Source of the DNA: Verrucomicrobiaceae bacterium
Lineage (GTDB): Bacteria > Verrucomicrobiota > Verrucomicrobiia > Verrucomicrobiales > Verrucomicrobiaceae
Assembly (NCBI GenBank): GCA_024232965.1
Contig: JACKQF010000002.1
Span: forward strand, 124,001 to 188,000
DNA: 64,000 nt
Direction: 5' to 3'
Made by a program: the position numbers and the translations under genes. Numbering within the stretch: the first letter of the stretch is position 1; every line of letters starts with the position of its first letter. The notes under the pieces were generated by a model that searched no databases, was not told the DNA's origin, and was given only the letters and a program-made list of their open reading frames with translations. Below are positions 34,363-42,056 of this stretch, piece after piece.

Positions 34363-34770
34363 TCACTTCTTCTTCCTCCTCTTCAGTTCAAGCTCGGCTT
34401 CCTTGAAAACGTGCGCCCGAATCGATTCAAGCTTGGAGTGATCTTCTCGTTCAGGCCAATGGCACCAAACGACAGAGTAATAAAGGTTCTCTAGGTCGTC
34501 ATGCTCCAAGATAAACAAGCCACCGCTGACTTCGTGCGCATAGCATGGGTTAATGTAGAGGGGCACTACACTGGTGGGAGAACCGGTGTCGCAACTACGA
34601 GGCAGGCTGCGGACTACCACTCCAACGATGTCGTAGCTCTCCACTGTGAAACCCTTGTCGTCGTTGGCAATGGCCATCACGATGTAGCCTCGTTGTGGCG
34701 CTGGCGAAATCATCCCATATGTGGCGAACTCGCTGACGTTACGAATGTGAGCTTCCTGGTATTTGGACAT
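34363..34770 (-). CDS. Hypothetical protein
   Basis: 135 residues, start ATG 34770 (MSKYQEAHIRNVSEFATYG). Beta-rich middle (RGYIVMAIANDDKGFTVESY, then DIVGVVVRSLP) and a basic helical end (LESIRAHVFKEAELELKRRKKK). No domain recognised. The gene is AT-richer than core genes of this window. Confidence 0.55.
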   Translation of the reverse strand: MSKYQEAHIRNVSEFATYGMISPAPQRGYIVMAIANDDKGFTVESYDIVGVVVRSLPRSCDTGSPTSVVPLYINPCYAHEVSGGLFILEHDDLENLYYSVVWCHWPEREDHSKLESIRAHVFKEAELELKRRKKK

Positions 34771-34936
34771 TTGGATTTGGGATTCGTTTCTGGGGCGAAC
34801 GACAAGGATCAGGCACGCGAGGAAGAAAATATCGATGACACGACAGACGATCTACGAGCATTGCCTGCATCAGATTTGTTCTCCCTCATTGTGGCTTTGT
34901 TGTTTCGGTTCATCTGTCCAGCAAACGGATCGGTGC

Positions 34937-35530
34937 TCAAGAAAACATCTTCCCAAGGAGCTTCATTCCCATGGCTCCCAAAGCTGGCGTGCCTGGAGGT
35001 GGCCCATACTTCTGAATCAGCTTCATCTCACATACTAGCTTCTCCTGCTGGAGCTTCCGCCAACGAGGAGTAGTCACAAAATGATCCTTCTTCGCAAACT
35101 CACCCCTGTTCTCCTCAGCATAGATGCCGTTGGCGGCATCTATGAACCTCTTCACATTCGAGTCGTTAGAGAGTGCCTTGCGGCGGTTGTTGACTTGGTG
35201 AGTCTCTCCGTAGGTGGCGGCCGGGTCGGGGAGGAAGAGTATCCTCTTCATGGGAATCTGATGTGGGGAGATGTCATGGCGGACTCCGTCCAAATCTCTC
35301 CAGACTGCATGAAGCTCTGCTTCAATAAAGACCTTTGGCCACATGTAGATGCTCCAGCCAAGCTCACGCACTCCACCATGCTTCTCGACGTACTCCGCTA
35401 CAATTGGGAAACACTCGCAGACTGGCTTGGCTTTCAATGGGCTGCAATCCACATATACAGGAACGGCGTCTGGAACGACAGACGCCGCAAACTCCAACAC
35501 TTCTTCCGTCAGGCTGTCAGGGCATTGCAT
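34937..35530 (-). CDS. Hypothetical protein
   Basis: 197 residues, start ATG 35530 (MQCPDSLTEEVLEFAASVV). The central segment GWSIYMWPKVFIEAELHAVW followed by ISPHQIPMKRILFLPDP looks like a compact beta fold seen in some SEC-C-type or metal-chelation-annotated proteins, but no family can be assigned. C-terminal helical, basic region (RWRKLQQEKLVCEMKLIQKYG). First gene of the minus-strand orphan block. Confidence 0.55.
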   Translation of the reverse strand: MQCPDSLTEEVLEFAASVVPDAVPVYVDCSPLKAKPVCECFPIVAEYVEKHGGVRELGWSIYMWPKVFIEAELHAVWRDLDGVRHDISPHQIPMKRILFLPDPAATYGETHQVNNRRKALSNDSNVKRFIDAANGIYAEENRGEFAKKDHFVTTPRWRKLQQEKLVCEMKLIQKYGPPPGTPALGAMGMKLLGKMFS

Positions 35531-36119
35531 GGTGTAGGTTGTTGGTCGAACAGTGTTTATTCGTATGACCGTCGGAAGTGATATCCGGCGGACAGTCTTT
35601 GCGCAGGCTCCCTGAAACTTCCCGTTTCTGCAAGGTTTTTCTGATTGGAGGTACGTCTATCAGCTCCGGTGGGTGCGGGGAATTTGTCGGACGGTGCGTT
35701 TTTGGATATCTTAGGGGACGGGCGGTCGGATAGGCCGTCTGGATTGGGGGTGAGCTAGCAGACAAAACAAGATGGCACCTTGCCGCCCCGGGCCGCTGAG
35801 TGTTCCCAGGCTGGAGTGCAACCAGGACTCATACAGACGCCATCAAGACGATGGCCACCGTCTGATGAATGCGGAATCCCTCCCCACGCCGCGTGGCACA
35901 GGAACCGGAGCAATGTCGGCGGCATCAAAAGCAAACCTTATTGTGTCTGCCAACGTGCCCCGAAAAGCTGAAAAGCTGAAAAGCTGAAAAGCTGAGATTC
36001 TGAAAATCTGAAAATCTGAAAATCTGAAAGGAAAAACGAAAGGGGCGGGCAGTTGATCATTCTCCCCTTGGCAGAGGTCGATTGGCAGGCGTAGATGCCG
36101 GACCACCCACCCTAACGCC
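35531..36119. other. Non-coding gap at the island edge
   Basis: 589 nt without a convincing gene; short open frames on both strands lack coding character. It should hold the promoter of the minus-strand orphan block and that of the pectate lyase. The only clear structure is the 8-bp tandem repeat at 35963-36026. It marks the change from the AT-richer orphan block to GC-rich core genes. Confidence 0.6.
35963..36026 (+). repeat. 8-bp tandem repeat (microsatellite)
   Basis: Eight units of 8 bp: four AAAAGCTG, one AGATTCTG, then three AAAATCTG. It lies about 95 nt before the pectate lyase start. Such runs are prone to slippage and could vary promoter spacing. Confidence 0.9.
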
Positions 36120-37637
36120 ATGCGCTTTCTCTTTCTCGCCACCGTGTTTGCCTCGATGGCCGCGGCCCAGCAACCGCCCCAACCCAAGGCAAGTCTGAGC
36201 CTCCAAACCAAGGCGGACTATCTGGCGCTGCACCTGACGGGGAAAGCGCCGACGGACACTTCCGCGCTGGAGTATCGGCTGGCGGAAACGGGGTCGGCGG
36301 AGGCGCTGCCTTGGGTGCCGATGCCGGCGAACCTGATGCCGGAGGGCGCCTTTCAATACGACCTGCCGCTGCCCACATCGCGCTGGGCAGAGCTACAAGT
36401 GCGGGCGCTGAAAGATGGGGTGGAGATTGCCCAAAGGAAGACCCGGGCCGAGGAACATCCGCTTGAGCTGCTGACGCCGGAGCGCATCGCGACACTGCCG
36501 CCCGGCGAGCGTGAGGCGTGGTCGGAGTATTTGAAACGATCCGCGCAGCGTCGGGCGCACGAGTTTGAGGTGATCGCGGCGGAATGCCGAAATCTGAGGC
36601 AGCCGGTGTCGAAAGCAGCGCCTGCCAACAGCGCGGAGTTTGAGACCGACAGCGACACTCCAGCGGCATGGTTTGCCAGCGCTGAAGCAAAGCCATTGGC
36701 GGATGCGATCCTGAGCTTTCAGACGCCTACGGGCGGCTGGTCCAAGGCGGTCGATTACCGGCAGGGACAGCGTACGCCGGGAATGCATTGGACGATCAAT
36801 CAGGACAATCCCTGGCACTACTGCGGCACCATCGATAACCGCAGCACGACGGAGCAGATCCTATTCCTGGCCCAGGTCTTTGCCGCCACCCAACGCGAAG
36901 ACGTCAAGCTATGCCTGCTGCACGGGCTGAACTATCTCTTCGAGGCGCAGTATCCCAATGGAGGCTGGCCGCAGAACTATCCGGTAGAATCGGGCTACCA
37001 CGAGGCGATCACGCTGAACGACAATGCGCTGACCCATGCGCTGGAGGTGCTGCTCTTGATCACGAAAAAAAGCGCGCCCTTTGACTTTGCCGACGAGGCC
37101 CTGCAGCAGCGCGCCCAGGTGGCCTATGACAAAGCCATCGCCTGTCTGCTGAAGGCACAAGTGAAGGTGGGCGGCACGCCGACCGTCTGGGGCGCGCAGC
37201 ATGATCCGCTGACGCTGGCCCCGGTCGGTGCCCGCAAAAAAGAGCCCCCCTCTCTGAGCGGTAGCGAGAGCACCGAGCTGCTAAAGTTCTTCATGCGCAA
37301 AGCCCCAATCTCACCAGAGATCACCGCCGCCATCGAGCCCGCCATCGCCTGGCTGGACGCGCATCGCATCACCGGTTTGCGCAAGACGAAGAACGAGAAC
37401 GGCAAGACGGACTACGTCAGCGATCCTGCGTCCACCGAGGTCTACTGGGCGCGTTTTTATGAGGTGCAGACCGGCAAGCCGATGTTCGCTGGTGCCGAGG
37501 ACGGGATCGTGTATGCGACCTTCAGCGAGATGGCCGCGAAGAATCGCGTGGCCTACGACTACTTTACCACCAAGCCAGGCGACCTGATCAGCAAAGAGGT
37601 CCCGCGCTGGAGGAAGCGGCTGGAGAAGGAGAAGTGA
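36120..37637 (+). CDS. pelA: Secreted PL10 pectate lyase
   Basis: 505 residues with a Sec signal (MRFLFLATVFASMAAAQ). The PL10 catalytic domain spans about residues 180-500: SFQTPTGGWSKAVDY, TIDNRSTTEQILFLA, QYPNGGWPQNYPV, GTPTVWGAQHDPLTLAPVGA and the active region ELLKFFM. PL10 enzymes cleave polygalacturonate by beta-elimination. The N-terminal 150 residues form an extra beta/helical region outside the lyase fold. It points to pectin or plant-polymer degradation. No transporter genes adjoin it. Confidence 0.9.
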   Translation: MRFLFLATVFASMAAAQQPPQPKASLSLQTKADYLALHLTGKAPTDTSALEYRLAETGSAEALPWVPMPANLMPEGAFQYDLPLPTSRWAELQVRALKDGVEIAQRKTRAEEHPLELLTPERIATLPPGEREAWSEYLKRSAQRRAHEFEVIAAECRNLRQPVSKAAPANSAEFETDSDTPAAWFASAEAKPLADAILSFQTPTGGWSKAVDYRQGQRTPGMHWTINQDNPWHYCGTIDNRSTTEQILFLAQVFAATQREDVKLCLLHGLNYLFEAQYPNGGWPQNYPVESGYHEAITLNDNALTHALEVLLLITKKSAPFDFADEALQQRAQVAYDKAIACLLKAQVKVGGTPTVWGAQHDPLTLAPVGARKKEPPSLSGSESTELLKFFMRKAPISPEITAAIEPAIAWLDAHRITGLRKTKNENGKTDYVSDPASTEVYWARFYEVQTGKPMFAGAEDGIVYATFSEMAAKNRVAYDYFTTKPGDLISKEVPRWRKRLEKEK

Positions 37638-37662
37638 GGGCGTTTTCATTGGCGATTTGCCA

Positions 37663-37773
37663 GTGATGCAGACACTCCTGTCTGCAATCCCATCCAACGC
37701 GAAGCGACAAACAAATAAGGGAAATCGCAGATTTCCGTGTGGGTTGGGTTGCAGACAGGAGTGTCTGCATCAC
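37663..37773. repeat. 111-bp long inverted repeat (MITE/REP-like hairpin)
   Basis: A perfect 25-bp inverted repeat, 37663-37687 against 37749-37773, whose pairing continues imperfectly inward. Each arm is itself a small hairpin (GCAGACA-ctcc-TGTCTGC), and the centre holds GGAAAT-cgcag-ATTTCC. The whole can fold into a long cruciform. It lies between pelA and convergent truA and may end both transcripts, or be a non-autonomous mobile element. Confidence 0.8.
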
Positions 37774-37790
37774 TCCAATCCATCACTCCA

Positions 37791-38633
37791 TCACTTCACG
37801 ACGGGCTCGGGATACTGCACTGCCACCAGATACAGGCCTTCCGCTGGGGCGGCTTGGTTGCTTTGCAGGCCTTCGGGGTTGGTGAGGAGATCCCGCAGCC
37901 AATCGGTCGTCTCCCGGCCTCGGGCGATGTGGATCAGGGTGCCGACGATGAGGCGGACCATCTTGTAGAGGAAGCCTTCGCCTTCGACTTCGATCTCTAG
38001 GACATCGCCGAGATCGCGGATCTCTACACTTCGGAGGGTGCGGGTGGTGCTGGCGGGATCGAGGCGGCGCTGCACCTCGCTCTGATCCCCGCGATTGGCG
38101 CTGAGCCGTCCGAAATTGTGGGTGCCGATGAGGAGCTCTGCGCAGCGTGCCAGTGCGGCCTCATCGAGCGGACCGTAGAGGTGCCAAGCGCGGTGGTTTT
38201 CAAACGGGGTGAAGATGCGAGGCCGCCAGATGCGATACCGATAGGTCTTGCCGATGGCATCGAAGCGGGCGTGGAAGGTGTCTGGAACGCTCTCTGCCTG
38301 CAGGACGCGAATGCTGGGCGGTAGGCAGGCGTTGAGCGCGATGCTCCAGGCTTCGTCCGTCAATCGGGCACTGCTGGGGATGTCCGCATGCGCGACTTGG
38401 CCGAAGGCATGAACGCCCGCATCCGTGCGACCAGACCCTTGCACGCGCAGCGCCCGACCGCTGACTTTTTCAAAGGCTGCGTTGAGTTCGTCCTGCACGG
38501 TCCGACCACCGGGGAGGCTCTGCCAACCGCGCCAGGGGGTGCCGTCGTAGGCGATGGTCAGCTTGAGACGACGCGTGGTGCTGGCGATCAATTCAGGATC
38601 CACGTCGGCGGCGGCGTTGACGGGTGGTTTCAT
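37791..38633 (-). CDS. truA: tRNA pseudouridine(38-40) synthase
   Basis: About 280 residues from the ATG at 38633 (MKPPVNAAADVDPELIA). Motifs are LTIAYDGTPWRGWQ, the catalytic GSGRTDAGVHAFGQVAH with its Asp, and GEGFLYKMVRLIVGTLI. The enzyme makes pseudouridine at tRNA positions 38-40 in the anticodon arm. Its 5' end overlaps the 3' end of ruvX by 41 nt, so the two are translationally linked in one operon. Confidence 0.95.
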   Translation of the reverse strand: MKPPVNAAADVDPELIASTTRRLKLTIAYDGTPWRGWQSLPGGRTVQDELNAAFEKVSGRALRVQGSGRTDAGVHAFGQVAHADIPSSARLTDEAWSIALNACLPPSIRVLQAESVPDTFHARFDAIGKTYRYRIWRPRIFTPFENHRAWHLYGPLDEAALARCAELLIGTHNFGRLSANRGDQSEVQRRLDPASTTRTLRSVEIRDLGDVLEIEVEGEGFLYKMVRLIVGTLIHIARGRETTDWLRDLLTNPEGLQSNQAAPAEGLYLVAVQYPEPVVK

Positions 38634-39099
38634 CAGTCCAAGGCAGGTCAAAGGCTTCGTCGGGCAGAAGAAATCCCTCGGGCCCGCGCTGGGAGTTCAG
38701 ATAGTCCTGGAGAATGACCACCGCGGCAAGTTGGTCGATGACTTCATCCCGCTCTTTGCGCCCCGTGATGCCTGCGCGCGCGAGCGATGCCTCGGCCTCC
38801 ACAGACGAAAGGCGCTCGTCCACGTATTCCACAGGCACGCCGTGATGCAGCGCTTTGCTGAGCTTTTCGCCAAAGGCTTCGGTGCGTTTGGCGGCCGCGC
38901 CTTTTTCCCCACTGAGATGAAAAGGCATGCCGATGACGATGGTGCCGATGTCGCGATCCTGAACGATGCGAGCGATCTCGCGCTCGGGCTCGCCCCGGGC
39001 ATCAAGCGTGCGCAGGGGGCTGGCGACGAGGCGCATGTCGTCGCTGATGGCGAGCCCGATGCGGACGGTGCCGTGATCAATGGCAAGAATGCGTGACAC
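38593..39099 (-). CDS. ruvX: Holliday junction resolvase-like protein RuvX/YqgF
   Basis: 168 residues. The RNase H-like fold opens with ILAIDHGTVRIGLAISDD and continues with IVIGMPFHLSGEKG, VEYVDERLSSVEAEASL and the late acidic IDQLAAVVILQDYL. The YqgF family acts in pre-16S rRNA end processing and perhaps junction resolution. The C-terminal 25 residues, ending RRRRRGS, lie in the overlap with truA and form a basic tail. Confidence 0.92.
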   Translation of the reverse strand: MSRILAIDHGTVRIGLAISDDMRLVASPLRTLDARGEPEREIARIVQDRDIGTIVIGMPFHLSGEKGAAAKRTEAFGEKLSKALHHGVPVEYVDERLSSVEAEASLARAGITGRKERDEVIDQLAAVVILQDYLNSQRGPEGFLLPDEAFDLPWTDETTRQRRRRRGS

Positions 39100-39113
39100 T
39101 GCTGAGTTGGGCT

Positions 39114-40196
39114 TTAGGTGAGCTCTTTGGGCAACTGGTCCATGAGCTTCTTGATGCTTTCGGCATGACTGCGCGTGGCGATCAGCAGCGCATCTGGCGA
39201 CTGCACCACGATGAGGTCTGTCACCCCGAGGAGGGCGATGTGTTGTTGGGTCTGGCTGAAGACGATGTTGTGCCCAGACTCATACTGCGAGAGCGCGCAG
39301 TTGTGCTGATTGCCGTTGCCGTCCTTTTGCAGGTAAGCGCCGACGGAGGTCCAGTTGCCGACGTCGTCCCAGTCAAACGTCGCTTCGACATTGAGAACGC
39401 GGCTGGCCTTTTCCATGAGGGCGTAGTCGATGGAGAGCTTGGGCAACTTGGCGAATTGCTTGCTGATGGTGGCGGGGAGGTCGCGGGAGTTGCGCATTTC
39501 CGAAACGAAATCTGCGAGCACCGGGCAGTGGCGACTGAACTCGCTGAAGATGGCGGGAATGGTCCACACGAACATGCCGGCATTCCAGACAAAGGAACCC
39601 TGGCTGAGGAAAAACTCTGCAAGTTCGGGGTTCGGCTTCTCCCGGAAGCGCACGACTTCATAGACGCCCGCCTGCTCCAATCCGGGCAATGCGGAGCGGC
39701 GGCCGCGCTCGACGTACCCATAGCTGGGGCAGGGCCAGGTGGGCTTGATGCCGACGGTGACGAGACTTCCGCCCGTCTCCGCTGCCTGCATGGCTTGGGT
39801 CAGCACCTGCTGGAAGGCGGCCTGATCTTTGATCAAATGGTCGGCGGGCAAGACCATCATGGTCGCCGTGGGATTGCGAGAAACAACAAGTCCCACCCCG
39901 AGTGCGATGGCGGGCGCGGTGTCGCGTTTTTCAGGCTCGGCGATGATGTTTTCTGGTGGCAGATCCGTGAGGATGGCGCGCACCGCTGCCTCTTGCTGGT
40001 GATTGGTGAGGATGAGGATGTTTTCCTTGGGGACGAGGCCGTCGAGGCGCTCTACCGTCATTTCGAGCAGGGTCTTATCGCCAAACAGCTTCAGCAATTG
40101 CTTGGGCAAGCTATCACGACTGACCGGCCAGAAGCGCTGGCCGCTGCCTCCGGCGAGAATCAGTGCGTAGCGTGAAGAAGAGGCGGATGAGCTCAT
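39114..40196 (-). CDS. manC: Mannose-1-phosphate guanylyltransferase
   Basis: About 360 residues from the ATG at 40196 (MSSSASSSRYALILAGGSG). The nucleotidyltransferase signature is LAGGSGQRFWPVSRDSLPKQ, followed by PADHLI, YGYVERG, EKPNPELAEFF, WNAGMFVW and the acidic FDWDDVGNW. It is the short form without an isomerase domain. It makes GDP-mannose for polysaccharide or glycan synthesis. It ends 14 nt upstream of ruvX and is probably in the same transcript. Confidence 0.92.
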   Translation of the reverse strand: MSSSASSSRYALILAGGSGQRFWPVSRDSLPKQLLKLFGDKTLLEMTVERLDGLVPKENILILTNHQQEAAVRAILTDLPPENIIAEPEKRDTAPAIALGVGLVVSRNPTATMMVLPADHLIKDQAAFQQVLTQAMQAAETGGSLVTVGIKPTWPCPSYGYVERGRRSALPGLEQAGVYEVVRFREKPNPELAEFFLSQGSFVWNAGMFVWTIPAIFSEFSRHCPVLADFVSEMRNSRDLPATISKQFAKLPKLSIDYALMEKASRVLNVEATFDWDDVGNWTSVGAYLQKDGNGNQHNCALSQYESGHNIVFSQTQQHIALLGVTDLIVVQSPDALLIATRSHAESIKKLMDQLPKELT

Positions 40197-40324
40197 AAAA
40201 TGGCGATCAATGGAAATGGCACGGTGGCCCTGGAGTACGATAGAGATGCTGCGGTCATTTGCAAGGCGCGCTATGGCCACCCCGAACCCTTGTCACGCGC
40301 CGCCCACGGTGGTAGAGAGGTTTT

Positions 40325-41122
40325 GTGACAAAAGTGATCGCCAGTCCTCAGACGCGGCAGGACAGCAAGGAGCTGGCCTTTGACCCGCATTTTACGGTGC
40401 TGGACGAAACCGCCGACTACATCGTGGTGAATAAGCCCGCGCCACTGCAAGCCCATCCATCAAACCCCGGCTGCGCCCCGACGCTGTGGGATGGCCTGCG
40501 AGAGCTCCTTGCCTTTGAGATCGTCAATGGCGGGCAGGTGTCGATCATCAATCGGCTGGATCGCGAGACGAGTGGGGTGACGTTGATCGCCAAAAATGCT
40601 GCGGCCGCACGTCAGTTTGGTCTGGCGATGCAGGCGCGGCAGTTTCACAAAAGCTACCTCGCCGTGGTGCTCGGTTGGCCCGAATGGGAAGTCCTACGCG
40701 CCGATGGCCCCATCCTGCGCAAAGGCGAAGTCATGCCCTCCCCGATCTGGGTGAAGCAGATGGTGCATCCCGATGGCGCGCCCTGTGAGACGAACTTCCG
40801 TGTGCTGGAACGCGGCGGCAGCACCGCGCTCCCGCTGTCGCTGGTGGAGGCGATGCCGGTGACGGGTCGCATGCATCAGATCCGTGTTCATCTTTCCCAC
40901 CTCGGCCACCCGATCCTGGGAGACAAGATTTATGGGCAGGACGAGACCTGTTATTTGGACTTCATTGACACTGGCTGGTCGGAAGATCTGGCCGGTCGCC
41001 TCCACTTGAAGCGGCAGGCACTGCATGCCCATCGGCTGGGGCTCGTCACCGACACGCTGACCGCAGAATGGGTCGCCCCCTGCCCCGACCTTTTTGCCAG
41101 CGCCCTCGCGGGCAGGCTCTAA
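40325..41122 (+). CDS. RluA family pseudouridine synthase, S4-less
   Basis: 265 residues from a GTG at 40325 preceded by GAGAGG. The catalytic motif is INRLDRETSGVTLIAK, with GRMHQIRVHLSHLGHPILGD downstream. There is no S4 domain, as in RluA/TruC-like members. The target RNA position cannot be read from sequence. It is followed by a hairpin shared with the convergent gene. Confidence 0.9.
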   Translation: MTKVIASPQTRQDSKELAFDPHFTVLDETADYIVVNKPAPLQAHPSNPGCAPTLWDGLRELLAFEIVNGGQVSIINRLDRETSGVTLIAKNAAAARQFGLAMQARQFHKSYLAVVLGWPEWEVLRADGPILRKGEVMPSPIWVKQMVHPDGAPCETNFRVLERGGSTALPLSLVEAMPVTGRMHQIRVHLSHLGHPILGDKIYGQDETCYLDFIDTGWSEDLAGRLHLKRQALHAHRLGLVTDTLTAEWVAPCPDLFASALAGRL

Positions 41123-41127
41123 ACAAA

Positions 41128-41158
41128 GAGCCCAAGCTCCGCAAGGAAGCCTGGGCTC
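41128..41158 (-). terminator. Hairpin terminator between convergent genes
   Basis: GAGCCCAAGCT (41128-41138) pairs with AGCCTGGGCTC (41148-41158), 10 of 11 as Watson-Crick pairs plus one wobble, over a 9-nt loop. On the minus strand the stem is followed by TTTGTTTAG, giving a standard intrinsic terminator for the DUF1080-like gene. It may also stop the plus-strand synthase transcript. Confidence 0.8.
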
Positions 41159-41183
41159 AGAATCAGAGGGTGGATCGCGAAAC

Positions 41184-41930
41184 TCAGGCCGCCTTTTTCG
41201 CTTTGCCCTTCCCTTTCGCTTTACCCTTCCCCGCGCCTTTGGCCGCAGGGGCACCAGCTGGTGCCACCTTTTCACCCGGCTTTGGCAGTCCGGCCTTCAC
41301 GCTCTCCCACTCAGGATTCAGCGTCGCTTCGGTGATCCTCAGATTGCGGAAGGCGACTGACTGGCCACCGACCGTGAATCCGGGCGTCATGCGATCGCCC
41401 TTGAACAGATCGCTGCTGCCGTAGGCCACAAAGTCATCGACTTGGCCGAGCATCGTATCCCCGACCATTTCCATCCGCACCTTGTGCCAAGTGCCAGGCT
41501 GCAAATCCGCAGGCACGCGGGCAAAGATGATGGCCTTGTCTGGCCCCTCATGGTCGTTGTCATCACGCTGGATGGTGATGACCTTGGGTGTGATGGAGAT
41601 GCGCGCCATGTGATCTTTGACGGCATTGATGGACAGACTGGTCGTGCGCGCGCCCTGGAATTGGAATTCATATTCAATCACGAAATCGCCGAGCTTGTTC
41701 GGCAGGCGAGTGACAGCGCCGTGCTTGTCTTCAGGCTTCTCAGCTCCCAACCAGACGCCATCTGCCAGCGTCCAAGCGCCCTTAGCTGCCTTCCAAGGGG
41801 CCGCTGGGGCAGTGTCGAGCTTGCTTTCATAAATGACTGCGCCGGGGATGGCCAGCATGGGCTTATCGCCCGCATTAGCGGCGCTGGCGATCAGTAGGAC
41901 GGAGAGTGCAGTGAGGGTAGTGTGCTTCAT
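41184..41930 (-). CDS. Secreted DUF1080/LamG-like protein
   Basis: About 248 residues from the ATG at 41930 (MKHTTLTALSVLLIASAANA, Sec signal). The body is a concanavalin-like beta sandwich (KGAWTLADGVWLGAE, LGDFVIEYEFQFQGA, LQPGTWHKVRMEMVGD, VAFRNLRITEATL) as in DUF1080/3-keto-disaccharide hydrolase-type domains common in this phylum. The C-terminus is a low-complexity Gly/Ala/Lys tail (KGAGKGKAKGKGKAKKAA), strongly basic, perhaps for binding anionic surface polymers or nucleic acid. Confidence 0.78.
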   Translation of the reverse strand: MKHTTLTALSVLLIASAANAGDKPMLAIPGAVIYESKLDTAPAAPWKAAKGAWTLADGVWLGAEKPEDKHGAVTRLPNKLGDFVIEYEFQFQGARTTSLSINAVKDHMARISITPKVITIQRDDNDHEGPDKAIIFARVPADLQPGTWHKVRMEMVGDTMLGQVDDFVAYGSSDLFKGDRMTPGFTVGGQSVAFRNLRITEATLNPEWESVKAGLPKPGEKVAPAGAPAAKGAGKGKAKGKGKAKKAA

Positions 41931-42056
41931 GGCAGGGCTGGAAACGAAGCTAGTGAATGAAAATATCACCTCTCTTGGGAATCCTGGCAGTGCGCGTCCT
42001 CAGTACCTAGAACTAAAACGATTGCTTCATCGGCTTCATTAGGCTAGTCTCTCAAA

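Noticed and set aside
35843..36211. 122-codon minus-strand frame covering the 8-bp repeat.
   Set aside because: Its Phe/Ser/Arg run is just the translated microsatellite, and it overlaps the start of the pectate lyase.
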